A DNA stretch of 64,000 nt from Mesorhizobium denitrificans (GCF_003403035.1 NZ_QURN01000005.1:1-64000), one strand, 5' to 3'; counted from the first letter of the stretch, positions 34,642 to 44,684 are shown. The notes: generated from the letters alone by a model not told the origin. Numbers and translations are program-made.

Positions 34642-37481
34642 TTCTTGTCCGACCACTCCTGCCCGTAGCGCAATTCATGCGGCGCGTCCTTATGAGCCAA
34701 CGCCCCAAACTGCGGCAGGCTCGTATCGCCCCGCTCCGCCTTTTCAATCCGCACGCGCAAATCGTACCATGCGGCCTGTCCCGTTATCGGATCGGAATTG
34801 GACCATCGCATTCCGTCGCCCTTGGGCGGCAGCAATTCATGGATCAAATGGTTCAGCAGAAAGCCACGCTTTGCCTCCGGCGCACCCGTGTCTAGCGACC
34901 ACGCGCCTGCCCGCTTGCCGATGGCGTTCCACGTCCAGATCGTATCGCTGTTTGCAGCGTTCGTTCGCGCGACCGGAACCTTGATCCGGCCATGATGCGA
35001 AATCAGCCAAACCCAGTCACCATCGTTCAAGTCGTGCGCCTGGCAAATCGCGCCCGGCACATAGAGCACATTGCGCGTATGGATCTGGCGCAGCCACGCA
35101 TTCATCGAGCCCCACGAATGGTACATCGCGGCAGGCCGCTGCGTCACGGCGTGATAGGGAAACGCCACACGATCAACCGCCGCTTCCTCCAGCGGGCGAT
35201 ACCATTCAGGCAAGGGGTGAAACGCGGCCAATATCCGCTCGCGATGCGTTTCCGGCGCAACCGGCTCGCGCACGCCCTCTGCCGCAAGTCGAAACTTCTG
35301 CAAGTTCTCCTGATATAGCTGGAACGTCACCGGCTGCGGCGTATCGAAAAAGCCCATGCGCACGGCGAACTCCTGATACGCGCGGTTCGCGTGCTTGAAG
35401 AATTGCGCCTCCATCGGAATGTGGACGGAAAAGAACGAGCCATTCTCGATATAGCGCTTGAGTTGGTCGCTATTGGCCGCGCCGCGCCCTGCCCGGTCGC
35501 CTTGCAAGCCGCGAAATCCAGCCAGCGGCCCGATGCCCGGCCGCCGCTCGTGCCGCACGATATAATCGGCATAATCTGCGTAAATCGGCTTGCCGCGATT
35601 ATCGACAAATGCCGGCAATCCCAGCCTGCTGCCGAGATCGATAAGCACCGATTGAAATCCGCGCACATCGCGATCTGGCTCCACCACCGGCCAGCGTATC
35701 GCATCCTGCACTGCGTCAGGCTCGGAAATCGGCCTGTCCAGCATCGAAATGCAGTCATAGCGTTCAAGATAGGTCGTGTCCGGCAGCACCAGATCGGCAT
35801 AGGCGACCATCTCCGAACTATAGGCATCAGAATAAATGATCTTCGGAATGCGATATTCGCCCGTTGCCTCGTCCTTGTCCTCCAACATGCGGATCACGCC
35901 CGCCGTGTTCATGGACGAGTTCCACGCCATGTTCGCCATGTAGAGAAAAAGAACGTCTACCGGATATGGGTCGCCCGCATGTGCATTGGCAATCACCATA
36001 TGCATCAGCCCATGCACGGAAAGCGGCGCGTCCCATGAAAATGCCTTGTCGATGCGCTGCGGCCTGCCCTGCGCGTCAACCAGCAAATCCTCCGGCCCGC
36101 GCGGAAAGCCAAGATGAGGACCGGACAGCGGCTTGTTGGAGCCGAAATGCTCCGCTCTGCCATGCGGCGTCGGGTGCGCCTCGACAGGCTTCGGATATGG
36201 CGGCTCAAACCGGAATCCACCGGGACAATCCACCGCGCCAATCAACACCTGCAACAGATGCAGCGCGCGCGCAGTCTCAAACCCATTCGAATGCGCCGAA
36301 ATCCCGCGCATCGCGTGGAACGACACCGGCCTGCCGGTAAAGCCCTCGTGCCGCACCCCGTCTATATCAGTCCAGGGCTGATCGATGAAAATCGCCTCGT
36401 CAAAGGCTACCCGCGCAATTTCCGCCGCCAGCCCACGAATAGTCTGCGCATCGATGCCGGTTTCCGCCGCAACCGCTTCCGGCGCGTAGCGCTCATCCAG
36501 ATATTTTTCCGCCAGCAGTTGGAACGACGGCACAGCCTCGCGCCCATCCTCCAGCTTCACGCGGCCAGACAATGCGGCGCGCGCACCTGCCGTTCCCTTC
36601 GGCACAACGCGCTCCGTCACTGTCTCGAACATCAGTGGCGTGCCTTCGCCATTGCGCGCGAAAAGGCCGTGGTCCGCGCTGCCGGGCGCATCGATCACCA
36701 GCCACGACGCATTCGTGTAGCGCTGTACGTAGTCCACATCGATACGCCGCGCTTTCAGCAATTCATGGATCACGGAAAGTATAAGCAGCCCGTCCGTACC
36801 GGGGCGAACGCCGATCCAATTATCCGCCACCGCCGAATATCCCGTCCGCACGGGATTGACCGAAACAAAGCGCGCACCGCGCTTTTTCAGCTTGGAGATG
36901 CCGATCTTGATCGGGTTGGAATCGTGGTCTTCCGCCACTCCGAACAAAACGAAAAGCTTCGTTCGGTCCCAGTCCGGTGCACCAAACTCCCAGAACGCGC
37001 CGCCTATTGTCATGATTCCGGCGGCCGCCATGTTCACCGAACAGAAGCCGCCATGCGCGGCATAGTTTGGCGTGCCGAATTGCTGCGCCCAGAAACCCGT
37101 CAGCGATTGCGATTGGTCGCGCCCCGTGAAAAACGCGAGTTTCTTGGGATCGTCGCGGCGCACCTCGTTCAGCCATTTCGTGGCAATGCCCAGCGCCTCG
37201 TCCCATGAAATCTTCTTGAACTCGCCGGAACCTCGCGGCCCTGTTCGCAACATCGGCGCATCCAGTCGCGCCGGCGCGTAGTGCTGCATGATGCCAGCCG
37301 AGCCCTTGGCGCACAGCACACCGCGATTCACCGGGTGGTCGCGATTGCCTTCGATATAGCGGATTTTGCCGTCCTTAAGGTGCACATTAATGCCGCAACG
37401 ACACGCGCACATATAGCACGTTGTCTTGCGAACCTCATCTCCGACGGGTTGCGACAGAGCTATTGCTGGCTCATTAGGCAT
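34638..37481 (-). CDS. soeA: Molybdopterin oxidoreductase catalytic subunit, SoeA-like sulfite dehydrogenase
   Basis: A 947-residue protein of the DMSO-reductase superfamily. The N-terminus carries a 4Fe-4S motif (TTCYMCACRCGINVHLKDG, then NRGVLCAKGSAG) and the molybdenum-cofactor domains follow, including SWDEALGIATKWLNEVRR, FFTGRDQSQSLTGFW, and a C-terminal cofactor domain with AMYHSWGSMNAWLRQIHTRN. There is no twin-arginine signal, so the enzyme is cytoplasmic, which argues against periplasmic DMSO, TMAO or polysulfide reductases and for SoeA. Sulfite would be oxidised to sulfate with electrons to quinone. A stem-loop sits just before its start codon. The function is inferred from architecture; formate- or thiosulfate-type enzymes cannot be fully excluded. 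Confidence 0.83.
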   Translation of the reverse strand: MPNEPAIALSQPVGDEVRKTTCYMCACRCGINVHLKDGKIRYIEGNRDHPVNRGVLCAKGSAGIMQHYAPARLDAPMLRTGPRGSGEFKKISWDEALGIATKWLNEVRRDDPKKLAFFTGRDQSQSLTGFWAQQFGTPNYAAHGGFCSVNMAAAGIMTIGGAFWEFGAPDWDRTKLFVLFGVAEDHDSNPIKIGISKLKKRGARFVSVNPVRTGYSAVADNWIGVRPGTDGLLILSVIHELLKARRIDVDYVQRYTNASWLVIDAPGSADHGLFARNGEGTPLMFETVTERVVPKGTAGARAALSGRVKLEDGREAVPSFQLLAEKYLDERYAPEAVAAETGIDAQTIRGLAAEIARVAFDEAIFIDQPWTDIDGVRHEGFTGRPVSFHAMRGISAHSNGFETARALHLLQVLIGAVDCPGGFRFEPPYPKPVEAHPTPHGRAEHFGSNKPLSGPHLGFPRGPEDLLVDAQGRPQRIDKAFSWDAPLSVHGLMHMVIANAHAGDPYPVDVLFLYMANMAWNSSMNTAGVIRMLEDKDEATGEYRIPKIIYSDAYSSEMVAYADLVLPDTTYLERYDCISMLDRPISEPDAVQDAIRWPVVEPDRDVRGFQSVLIDLGSRLGLPAFVDNRGKPIYADYADYIVRHERRPGIGPLAGFRGLQGDRAGRGAANSDQLKRYIENGSFFSVHIPMEAQFFKHANRAYQEFAVRMGFFDTPQPVTFQLYQENLQKFRLAAEGVREPVAPETHRERILAAFHPLPEWYRPLEEAAVDRVAFPYHAVTQRPAAMYHSWGSMNAWLRQIHTRNVLYVPGAICQAHDLNDGDWVWLISHHGRIKVPVARTNAANSDTIWTWNAIGKRAGAWSLDTGAPEAKRGFLLNHLIHELLPPKGDGMRWSNSDPITGQAAWYDLRVRIEKAERGDTSLPQFGALAHKDAPHELRYGQEWSDKK

Positions 37482-37486
37482 TGCTG

Positions 37487-37515
37487 GCTACGACTCTCCT
37501 GCCAAGAGTCGTAGC
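37487..37515 (-). promoter_or_regulatory. Leader stem-loop holding the soeA ribosome site
   Basis: On the minus strand GCTACGACTC pairs perfectly with GAGTCGTAGC around a nine-base loop TTGGCAGGA, ending five bases before the ATG. The likely ribosome site GGAGAG is partly in the loop and partly in the stem, so folding could limit translation initiation. It may be a translational control element. Confidence 0.5.
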
Positions 37516-37579
37516 TGCATTGAAGCGGAAAGCAACGGTTAGGGTCAGGACCTGCCAAATTTGTATATACATCAGTGAT

Positions 37580-38011
37580 CTAGTTGGTCAGCACAATGCG
37601 TGTATTCTGCGCACCGCGCATCCGCACCAACTCGTAAAATGCCCGCGCATTACCCGTCGCGAGGCGCACACAGCCATGAGAGGCAGGTCGCCCAAGCCGT
37701 TTCACCTGCGTCGTGCCATGAATCGCATAGCCGCCCCGGAAGAAAACCGAGTAAGGCATTGGCGTCATGTCATATTTGCGCGAATACCACATCTTGTGCA
37801 TACGGGTCGGCTTGTAGGATCCGCGCGGCGTGTAATAGCCGTTGCGCGCCGTCGAAACCGGCCATCGGTGCAGAATTCGGCCCCCGTCCGTCACCGTCAT
37901 GGTCTGCGTTGCAATGTCGATATGAGCGACCAGATTGGCCGCCATGCTGGAAACCGTGGAAGTCATAATCATGGCGGCCACGGCAGCCGCCATCGCAAGA
38001 ATGCGCTTCAT
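37580..38011 (-). CDS. L,D-transpeptidase (YkuD domain), exported
   Basis: The 143-residue protein has a signal peptide (MKRILAMAAAVAAMIMTSTV) followed directly by a YkuD domain. The catalytic signature HGTTQVKRLGRPASHGCVRL contains the conserved His and the SHGC nucleophile. The start at 38011 has a very strong GGAGGGG site, preferred to an upstream in-frame ATG at 38056. It forms 3-3 cross-links in peptidoglycan or links lipoproteins to it. It is monocistronic; the short gap to soeA (37482-37579) holds the soeA leader. Confidence 0.92.
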   Translation of the reverse strand: MKRILAMAAAVAAMIMTSTVSSMAANLVAHIDIATQTMTVTDGGRILHRWPVSTARNGYYTPRGSYKPTRMHKMWYSRKYDMTPMPYSVFFRGGYAIHGTTQVKRLGRPASHGCVRLATGNARAFYELVRMRGAQNTRIVLTN

Positions 38012-38178
38012 GATTTTCCCCTCCAGACCCGGAAACCGGGTCCACGTTGCCTTCACGCAAATGATTGAAAGCCAAAATCCTAAATATATTCAAAAACCTA
38101 TAGGAATGATGCCGAACAATTCGTTGTGATGATTTACACACCTTGCCATCGCTTCGCATTGGTTGCTGAATAGTCGGC

Positions 38179-39456
38179 ATGGATGAAAGACTACGCCGAG
38201 CCATCGAATCGCGCGCCGATGAGATGGCAGAACTCACCGCCGAACTGATCCGTTTTCCCACCGTGAACCCGCCCGGTGAGGCTTATACGCCATGCGCCGA
38301 ATATATCGGCAACCGGCTGCTGAAGCGCGGCTTCGCGGTTGAATATATCCGCGCCGAAGGCACCCCCGGCGATACGGACCGCTACCCGCGAACAAACGTG
38401 ATCGCGCGCTATGAAGGCCGCGCGGGTGGTCCCACGGTGCACTTCAATTCACACATCGATGTCGTAGAGGCGGGTGACGACTGGACTATGGACCCATTTG
38501 CCGGGATCATCCGCGATGGTCGTGTTTATGGGCGCGGCGCGTGCGACATGAAAGGCGGTCTCGCCGCTTCCATCATTGCCGCCGAGGCGTTCATCGAGCG
38601 CTATCCTGATTTCTCCGGCGCAATAGAAATATCCGGCACGGCCGACGAAGAATCAGGCGGTTTCGGTGGCGTCGCCTATCTCGCCAAGCTTGGATATTTC
38701 TCAAAGCCCCGCGTCGATCACGTCATTATCCCCGAACCACTCAACAAGGATCGGGTGTGCCTTGGCCATCGCGGCGTTTGGTGGGCGGAGATCGAAACCA
38801 AGGGCGAAATCGCGCACGGCTCGATGCCGTTTCTCGGAGATTGCGCCGTGCGCCACATGGGCGCGCTGATCGAAGCATTCGAGCAGGAGCTATACCCTGC
38901 GCTTGACGCCAAGCGCACGCAAATGCCGGTTGTCCCGCCCGGCGCGCGGCGCTCCACCATGAACATCAACGCCATCCACGGCGGCCAGACTGACGATTTC
39001 CGCCCCGGCCTGCCCTCGCCGAACGTGCCGGATCGCTGCCGTCTCACGATCGACCGGCGCTTCCTGCTCGAAGAGCGGATTGATGACGTCAAAGGCGAGG
39101 TCATCACAATCCTTGAACGCCTCAAGCGCGAGCGCCCCAAATTCGACTATTCCATCGCGGATGTAATGGAAGTTCAGCCCATCATGACCGAGCGGGATGC
39201 GCCGGTCGTAAAGGCCGTCTCCGAAGCTATCCGCGAAATCTTCGATCGAGAGCCGGAATATGTCATCTCGCCCGGCACTTACGACCAGAAGCACATCGCG
39301 CGCATCGGCAATACATTCGATTGCATCGCCTACGGACCGGGCATTCTGGACCTCGCCCACCGCCCGGACGAGTGGGTTGGCATTCACGACATGGTGCAGT
39401 CGGCGCAAGTTATGGCGCGCGGATTGGAAATCCTGTTGCGAAACAAGGGGAAGTGA
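38179..39456 (+). CDS. M20-family metallo-deacylase (ArgE/DapE-type)
   Basis: A 425-residue two-domain Zn amidohydrolase. Metal-binding motifs are VHFNSHIDVVEAGDDWTMDP near residue 85 (His, Asp), GRGACDMKGGLAASI near 120 and GTADEESGGFGG near 155 with the catalytic Glu. The dimerisation domain follows and the last His lies near IHDMVQSAQVMARGLE. It removes an acyl group from N-acyl amino acids or similar amides. It lies 82 bases before the solute-binding protein of a peptide-type importer, in the same direction, suggesting that imported acyl-amino acids or dipeptides are hydrolysed by it. Confidence 0.9.
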   Translation: MDERLRRAIESRADEMAELTAELIRFPTVNPPGEAYTPCAEYIGNRLLKRGFAVEYIRAEGTPGDTDRYPRTNVIARYEGRAGGPTVHFNSHIDVVEAGDDWTMDPFAGIIRDGRVYGRGACDMKGGLAASIIAAEAFIERYPDFSGAIEISGTADEESGGFGGVAYLAKLGYFSKPRVDHVIIPEPLNKDRVCLGHRGVWWAEIETKGEIAHGSMPFLGDCAVRHMGALIEAFEQELYPALDAKRTQMPVVPPGARRSTMNINAIHGGQTDDFRPGLPSPNVPDRCRLTIDRRFLLEERIDDVKGEVITILERLKRERPKFDYSIADVMEVQPIMTERDAPVVKAVSEAIREIFDREPEYVISPGTYDQKHIARIGNTFDCIAYGPGILDLAHRPDEWVGIHDMVQSAQVMARGLEILLRNKGK

Positions 39457-39538
39457 CCACAAGCTGCATAGCGTACGTTTACTCCGGTCGCGATTCGCGG
39501 TTCTATCCGTGCCAAGACCGACCTTGGGAGAGATTTGA

Positions 39539-41020
39539 ATGAACGGTTTCAAGAAACTTCTGGCCGCTGGTGTGCTTCTGCTCGCCACAAGCGCGGCTGC
39601 GCTTGCAGCGCGGACCGATCTTGTGCTCGGAGTTGTTCTTGAACCACCGCACCTCGACCCCACCGCAGGCGCCGCTGCAGCCATCGACGAAGTCGTTTAT
39701 GCCAATGTTTTCGAGGGGCTTACGCGCATTGACGAAACCGGATCCGTACAACCCGCCCTTGCCGAGAGCTGGACGATTTCGCCAGATGGCAAGGTCTACA
39801 CGTTCAAGCTGCACACCGGCGTCAAATTCCACGATGGCTCAACGTTCGACGCCGAGGATGTAAAGTTCTCGCTGGATCGCGCCCGCGCCGCAGATTCCAC
39901 CAATGCGCAGAAGGGCCTCTTCGCCCAGATCGACACTGTCGAGGCGGTCGATCCCGCCACCGTCAAGGTCACGCTCAAACAGCCGCAAGGCGCATTTCTT
40001 TACAATATGGGTTGGGGCGATGCGGTTATCGTTGCGCCCGAAAGCGCTGCGACGAATAAGGAAAAGCCGGTCGGCACCGGCCCGTTCAAGTTTGAAAACT
40101 GGGCGCGCGGTTCCTCCATCACCATCGTGAAGAACCCGGATTATTGGGGCACGCCGGTTGCGCTGGACAAGGCCGAGTTTCGCGTAATCCCCGACCCGGC
40201 CGCCGCGACCGCCGCCGTGCTATCCGGCGACGTGCAGGCGTTTCCGTTCTTTCCCGCACCGGAGGCTCGCGCACAGCTTGAGGCCGATCCGCGCTTCAAG
40301 GTCACGATAGGCACCACCGAAGGTGAAACCATCCTGTCGATCAACAACAAGAAGCCGCCATTCGACAACATCAAGGTTCGCCAGGCTATTGCCTACGCCA
40401 TCGACCGGCAGGCCATTATCGACGGCGCGATGTTCGGCCTCGGCACCCCGATTGGATCGCACTTCGCCCCGCACAATCCAGCTTATATCGATCTGACCGG
40501 CACCTACCCGCATAATGTCGAAAAGGCCAAGGAACTGATGAAGGAAGCGGGTCTGCAAGACGGCATCAAGGTTACTCTAAAACTGCCACCCCCGCCCTAT
40601 GCGCGTCGCGGCGGCGAAATCATCGCGTCGCAACTCCGCGAAATCGGCATTGAGTGCGAAATTGTTCCGGTCGAGTGGGCCGATTGGCTCCAGCAGGTGT
40701 TCAAGGACAAGAATTTCGATCTCACCATTGTCTCGCACACCGAGCCGAACGACATCGATATCTATTCCCGCAAGGACTATTATTTCGGTTACGACAATCC
40801 GGCCTTTGACAAGGTGATCGAGGAACTGAACGTCACCAGCGACGAGGCCAAGCGCAAGGAGCTTTACGGTCAGGCGCAGAAGATCCTCGCGGATGATGCC
40901 GTTGTCGGCTTCCTGTTCGAGCTTGCGCGCATGAACGTCTGGGACGCCAAGCTCGAAGGTCTTTGGGTCAACGCCCCTATACAGGCTAATGACCTGACAA
41001 AGGTGCATTGGACCGAATAG
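39539..41020 (+). CDS. ABC transporter solute-binding protein, family 5 (peptide/opine type)
   Basis: The 493-residue lipid-free periplasmic protein has a signal peptide (MNGFKKLLAAGVLLLATSAA, cut near ALAA) and a family 5 fold: LVLGVVLEPPHLDPTAGAAA, YANVFEGLTRIDETGSVQPA, FKLHTGVKFHDGSTFDAEDV, PVGTGPFKFENWARGSSITI and later RQAIAYAIDRQAIIDGAMFG. It binds peptides, opines or related compounds. It precedes the two permease genes by 13 bases. The ligand is not readable from sequence, but the adjacent M20 deacylase points to amide-linked substrates. Confidence 0.92.
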   Translation: MNGFKKLLAAGVLLLATSAAALAARTDLVLGVVLEPPHLDPTAGAAAAIDEVVYANVFEGLTRIDETGSVQPALAESWTISPDGKVYTFKLHTGVKFHDGSTFDAEDVKFSLDRARAADSTNAQKGLFAQIDTVEAVDPATVKVTLKQPQGAFLYNMGWGDAVIVAPESAATNKEKPVGTGPFKFENWARGSSITIVKNPDYWGTPVALDKAEFRVIPDPAAATAAVLSGDVQAFPFFPAPEARAQLEADPRFKVTIGTTEGETILSINNKKPPFDNIKVRQAIAYAIDRQAIIDGAMFGLGTPIGSHFAPHNPAYIDLTGTYPHNVEKAKELMKEAGLQDGIKVTLKLPPPPYARRGGEIIASQLREIGIECEIVPVEWADWLQQVFKDKNFDLTIVSHTEPNDIDIYSRKDYYFGYDNPAFDKVIEELNVTSDEAKRKELYGQAQKILADDAVVGFLFELARMNVWDAKLEGLWVNAPIQANDLTKVHWTE

Positions 41021-41033
41021 GTCGTCGAACACG

Positions 41034-41978
41034 ATGACACCGTTCCTGCTCAAGCGTCTGGGCATTGGGATTGTCACATTGCTGCTCGCCTCCATCGTGG
41101 TTTTTGCCATGCTGGAGGTGGTGCCCGGCGATCCCGCCAGAATGATGCTTGGCATGAATGCCACCGAAGACGCGGTGCAGGCTCTACGCGAGCAAATGGG
41201 CCTGAATCAGCCGCTCATCATGCGCTATCTCTCGTGGATTGGCGGCTTCCTCACAGGTGATTTCGGCCGCTCCTACACCTATTCCGTGCCGGTCGCCCAA
41301 CTCGTCGCCGAGCGTTCGGCTGTATCGCTGCCGCTCGCGCTCATCTCGCTTTTCCTGTCGACGGTGATCGCCATCCCCGTCGGGCTCTATGCCGCCGCGC
41401 ATCGCGGCAAGGCGTCTGACACGGTCGCGATGGGCGCGAGCCAACTCGGTGTCGCCATCCCCAATTTCTGGTTCGCCCTGCTGCTCGTTTATGTCTTTGC
41501 CGTCGCGCTGCGAATGCTTCCCGCGGGCGGCTTTCCCGGCTGGGGTGCGGGTGTCTGGCCCGCCCTCAAAGCGCTCATTCTGCCCGCCATTGCGCTTGCA
41601 TTGCCGCAAGCCGCCATTCTTGCGCGCGTCACGCGTTCGGCCCTGCTCGACGTTCTGAATGAAGACTACATCCGCACGGCGCGCGCCAAGGGCCTGCCCA
41701 GAAACACGGTGCTGTGGCGCCACGCCTTGCGCAATGCGCTGATCCCTGTCTTCACCATCCTCGGCCTGCAATTTTCCTTCCTGCTGGCAGGCACGATCAT
41801 CATTGAAAACGTGTTCTACCTGCCCGGTCTGGGGCGTCTCGTGTTTCAGGCAATCACACAGCGCGACCTTATCGTCGTTGAAAGCGTCGTAATGCTGCTG
41901 GTCGCAACGGTGATCGTGGTCAATCTGTTGGTGGATTTGTCCTACGCCGTCATTGACCCACGGTTGAGGAACGCGTGA
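41034..41978 (+). CDS. ABC transporter permease, DppB type
   Basis: A 314-residue inner-membrane protein of the DppB/OppB type with the N-terminal LKRLGIGIVTLLLASIVVFA, the typical EVVPGDPARMMLGMNATEDA region, about six membrane helices and the EAA-like cytoplasmic loop ARVTRSALLDVLNEDYIRTA followed by RAKGLPRNTVLWRHALRNAL. It forms half of the channel. Its stop overlaps the next permease start by four bases. Confidence 0.93.
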   Translation: MTPFLLKRLGIGIVTLLLASIVVFAMLEVVPGDPARMMLGMNATEDAVQALREQMGLNQPLIMRYLSWIGGFLTGDFGRSYTYSVPVAQLVAERSAVSLPLALISLFLSTVIAIPVGLYAAAHRGKASDTVAMGASQLGVAIPNFWFALLLVYVFAVALRMLPAGGFPGWGAGVWPALKALILPAIALALPQAAILARVTRSALLDVLNEDYIRTARAKGLPRNTVLWRHALRNALIPVFTILGLQFSFLLAGTIIIENVFYLPGLGRLVFQAITQRDLIVVESVVMLLVATVIVVNLLVDLSYAVIDPRLRNA

Positions 41979-42850
41979 TGGACACTCCCGTCGCGCCGAT
42001 AGCCACGCCCCGCACCGATGATTTCTGGCCCCGCGCCTTCGCCAATCGCTCATTCGTCATCGGCTTCGCAATCACCGTCATAATCGCTTTCGCGGCGGCG
42101 CTTTCCTTCGTGTGGACGCCCTACGACGTGACCCATCTCGTTGTCAGCGACAAGCTGAAACCTCCTTCGGCAGCCCACTGGTTCGGCACAGACCATTTCG
42201 GGCGAGACATCCTCTCCATGATTATGGTCGGTGCGCGCAACTCCATCGCGGTGGCGCTTGTCGCCATCGGCATTGGCATGGGCATAGGCGTGCCGCTTGG
42301 TTGTTGGGCCGCAGCGCGCGGTGGCTGGCTGGATGAAGTGCTGATGCGTTTCAACGACGTTGTATTCGCATTTCCTGCCCTGCTTTCGGCCATCATGATA
42401 ACGGCCATATTCGGCCCCGGCGCGGTTAACGCCATCATCGCCATCGGCATCTTCAACATTCCGGTTTTCGCCCGTGTTGCACGCGCAGGCGCCATCGCGC
42501 TTTGGCCGCGCGAATTTATCCTCGCCGCGCGCGCCGCCGGCAAAGGCAGGCTGCTGATAACCGTCGAACACATATTGCCTAACATCGCCAATCTGCTGCT
42601 GGTTCAGGGAACCATCCAGTTCGCGCTCGGTATTCTGGCGGAGGCCAGCCTTTCCTATGTCGGCTTGGGCGCGCAGCCGCCAATGCCAAGTTGGGGCCGC
42701 ATGCTGTTCGAGGCTCAAACCATGATCAGCATTGCACCACATATGGCTTTGTTCCCCGGCCTCGCCATTGTCATAACTGTTCTCGGGCTGAACCTTCTTG
42801 GTGACGGCCTGTCAGACTTGCTGGACCCGAAATTGAGGCGTCAGCGGTGA
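41975..42850 (+). CDS. ABC transporter permease, DppC type
   Basis: The 291-residue partner permease has the DppC hallmarks PPSAAHWFGTDHFGRDILSM near residue 55, an N-terminal helix (FVIGFAITVIIAFAAALSFV) and the EAA-type loop REFILAARAAGKGRLLITVE before HILPNIANLLLVQGT. It ends with GDGLSDLLDPKLRRQR. It overlaps both neighbours by four bases, so the transporter genes form a tightly coupled operon. Confidence 0.93.
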   Translation: MMDTPVAPIATPRTDDFWPRAFANRSFVIGFAITVIIAFAAALSFVWTPYDVTHLVVSDKLKPPSAAHWFGTDHFGRDILSMIMVGARNSIAVALVAIGIGMGIGVPLGCWAAARGGWLDEVLMRFNDVVFAFPALLSAIMITAIFGPGAVNAIIAIGIFNIPVFARVARAGAIALWPREFILAARAAGKGRLLITVEHILPNIANLLLVQGTIQFALGILAEASLSYVGLGAQPPMPSWGRMLFEAQTMISIAPHMALFPGLAIVITVLGLNLLGDGLSDLLDPKLRRQR

Positions 42851-44478
42851 GCCTCCTCGAAATCGAAAGTCTGAACCTGGAAATCGACGGAACCCCGATC
42901 CTTCGCAACGTCGAACTCAGCATAGATCGCGGCGAGATAAGGGGCCTTGTCGGCGAAAGCGGCTCGGGCAAATCCATGACCGCGCTCACCGTCATGCAAC
43001 TCCTGCCACTAGGCGCGCGCGCAACCGGCCAGGTTCGCTTCGACGGCAAGAACCTGCTCGCTGCAAGCGAAAATGAGATGTGCCAGTTGCGTGGCGACGA
43101 CATCGGCATGGTCTTTCAAGAGCCAATGACCGCGCTCAACCCCGTCAAAACGATTGGCGAACAGGTCGCGGAAGGCATCCGCTTTCACACCAGGGCGTCG
43201 CGCCCCGAAGCCGAAGATCGCGCGCGCAAAATTCTGGATCGCGTTGGTCTGCCCGAGGTCAAATACCCCCTCTCCCGGTATCCGCATCAGCTTTCAGGCG
43301 GCCAGCGGCAGCGGGTCGTCATTGCCATCGCGACAGCGCTGAACCCACGCCTGCTCATCGCGGACGAACCGACCACCGCCCTCGACGTCGTGTTGCAGGC
43401 GCAGATTCTCGACCTGCTGCGCGACCTCTGCCACGAAAACAAGATGGGGCTTCTGCTGATCTCGCACGATCTGGCTGTCGTCGCAGACATGACCGACAAC
43501 ATCACAATCCTGCGCGGCGGGCAGGTCATGGAGGAAGGCGACACAGCCCGTGTCCTCTCGGAACAGACGCACCCTTACACGCGCCAGCTTGCCCTTGCAT
43601 CGACCCACGTTCCTGCGCGCCGCAAGCACCCTTTGGTGCAGCACCAACCCGCCGAAACTCCGTTGCTGAAAGTCACGTCACTCACACGCGATTATCTCGG
43701 CCAGCGCATCGGCTTCTTCAAAAGATCCGCGCCAACTCGCGCCGTAAACGACGTTTCCTTCTCACTATGGCCCGGTCAGTCGGTTGCGCTCGTCGGCAGG
43801 TCAGGCTGTGGAAAATCTACGCTTGCACGCATGATACTGGCGCTCGATCCGCCCACGTCCGGTTCAATCGAATTCGAAGGCATTGAAATCACTGGGAAAA
43901 GCGAGGCAGAACTCAAGCCAATCCGCCGACACATGCAGGTCGTTTTTCAGGATCCCTACGGATCTTTTGACCCGCGCCAAAATGTCGCACGCCTGGTGTC
44001 TGAGCCTCTGCATTTACTGCAGCCAACATTGGGCTCCAAAGAGCGCCGCGAACGTGTTGAGAAGGCCCTGAATGAGGTCGGCCTGACAACATCAGACCTC
44101 GAAAAATACCCGCATGAATTCTCCGGTGGCCAGCGTCAGCGCCTGTCCATTGCGCGCGCTTTGATCACGCGTCCGAAGCTCATTATAGCCGACGAACCGG
44201 TGTCGGCACTGGACGTATCTATCCGATCACAAATACTTGACCTGATTGCGTCACTGAATGCCCGTTACAACCTAGCATTTATATTCATCACGCATGATCT
44301 GACCGTCGCCCGAGCAATAACCGACGATGTTTTTGTCATGCATGAAGGTCGCATTGTGGAGGCTGGCCGGACGGAATCGGTGCTTGAAAATCCGCAATCA
44401 AAACCCGCTCAGGAACTAGTTTCCGCAACGCCCGACTTACATCGTGCAATAGCCCGAAAGCTGCGCGAACAGGGGTAG
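42847..44478 (+). CDS. Fused dipeptide/oligopeptide ABC transporter ATPase (DppD-DppF type)
   Basis: A 543-residue protein with two complete ATPase modules. Module 1 (about residues 1-265) has Walker A GESGSGKSMTALTVMQ, signature LSGGQRQRVVIA and Walker B LLIADEPTTALD. Module 2 (about 275-543) has GRSGCGKSTLARMILALDPP, FSGGQRQRLSIARAL and LIIADEPVSALD. Both halves look catalytically intact. Fusion of the two ATPases is common in family 5 systems of rhizobia. It powers the importer encoded by the three preceding genes and closes the operon. 44479-44684 shows no further gene. Confidence 0.94.
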   Translation: MSLLEIESLNLEIDGTPILRNVELSIDRGEIRGLVGESGSGKSMTALTVMQLLPLGARATGQVRFDGKNLLAASENEMCQLRGDDIGMVFQEPMTALNPVKTIGEQVAEGIRFHTRASRPEAEDRARKILDRVGLPEVKYPLSRYPHQLSGGQRQRVVIAIATALNPRLLIADEPTTALDVVLQAQILDLLRDLCHENKMGLLLISHDLAVVADMTDNITILRGGQVMEEGDTARVLSEQTHPYTRQLALASTHVPARRKHPLVQHQPAETPLLKVTSLTRDYLGQRIGFFKRSAPTRAVNDVSFSLWPGQSVALVGRSGCGKSTLARMILALDPPTSGSIEFEGIEITGKSEAELKPIRRHMQVVFQDPYGSFDPRQNVARLVSEPLHLLQPTLGSKERRERVEKALNEVGLTTSDLEKYPHEFSGGQRQRLSIARALITRPKLIIADEPVSALDVSIRSQILDLIASLNARYNLAFIFITHDLTVARAITDDVFVMHEGRIVEAGRTESVLENPQSKPAQELVSATPDLHRAIARKLREQG

Positions 44479-44684
44479 CAATCGGCCTCCGTACGCATCC
44501 AAAAATTATAATATTTGATATCGTAGCGTTGAAAGCGACAATCTGACTTCTAAAATAACACTTCTCTAATCTTTCATCAACAGCTAATATAAGACTGAGG
44601 TTCAACGCAGAAACAAAATCAACGAACTCAGCTCACTTTGAAGTTCACGCGTTGGAAACTCCAAAAAATCAACACTCGCCTCGG

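Noticed and set aside
36114-37208. A 364-residue plus-strand frame inside soeA
   Set aside because: It is antisense to conserved molybdoenzyme sequence, has an Arg/His-rich composition and no motif.
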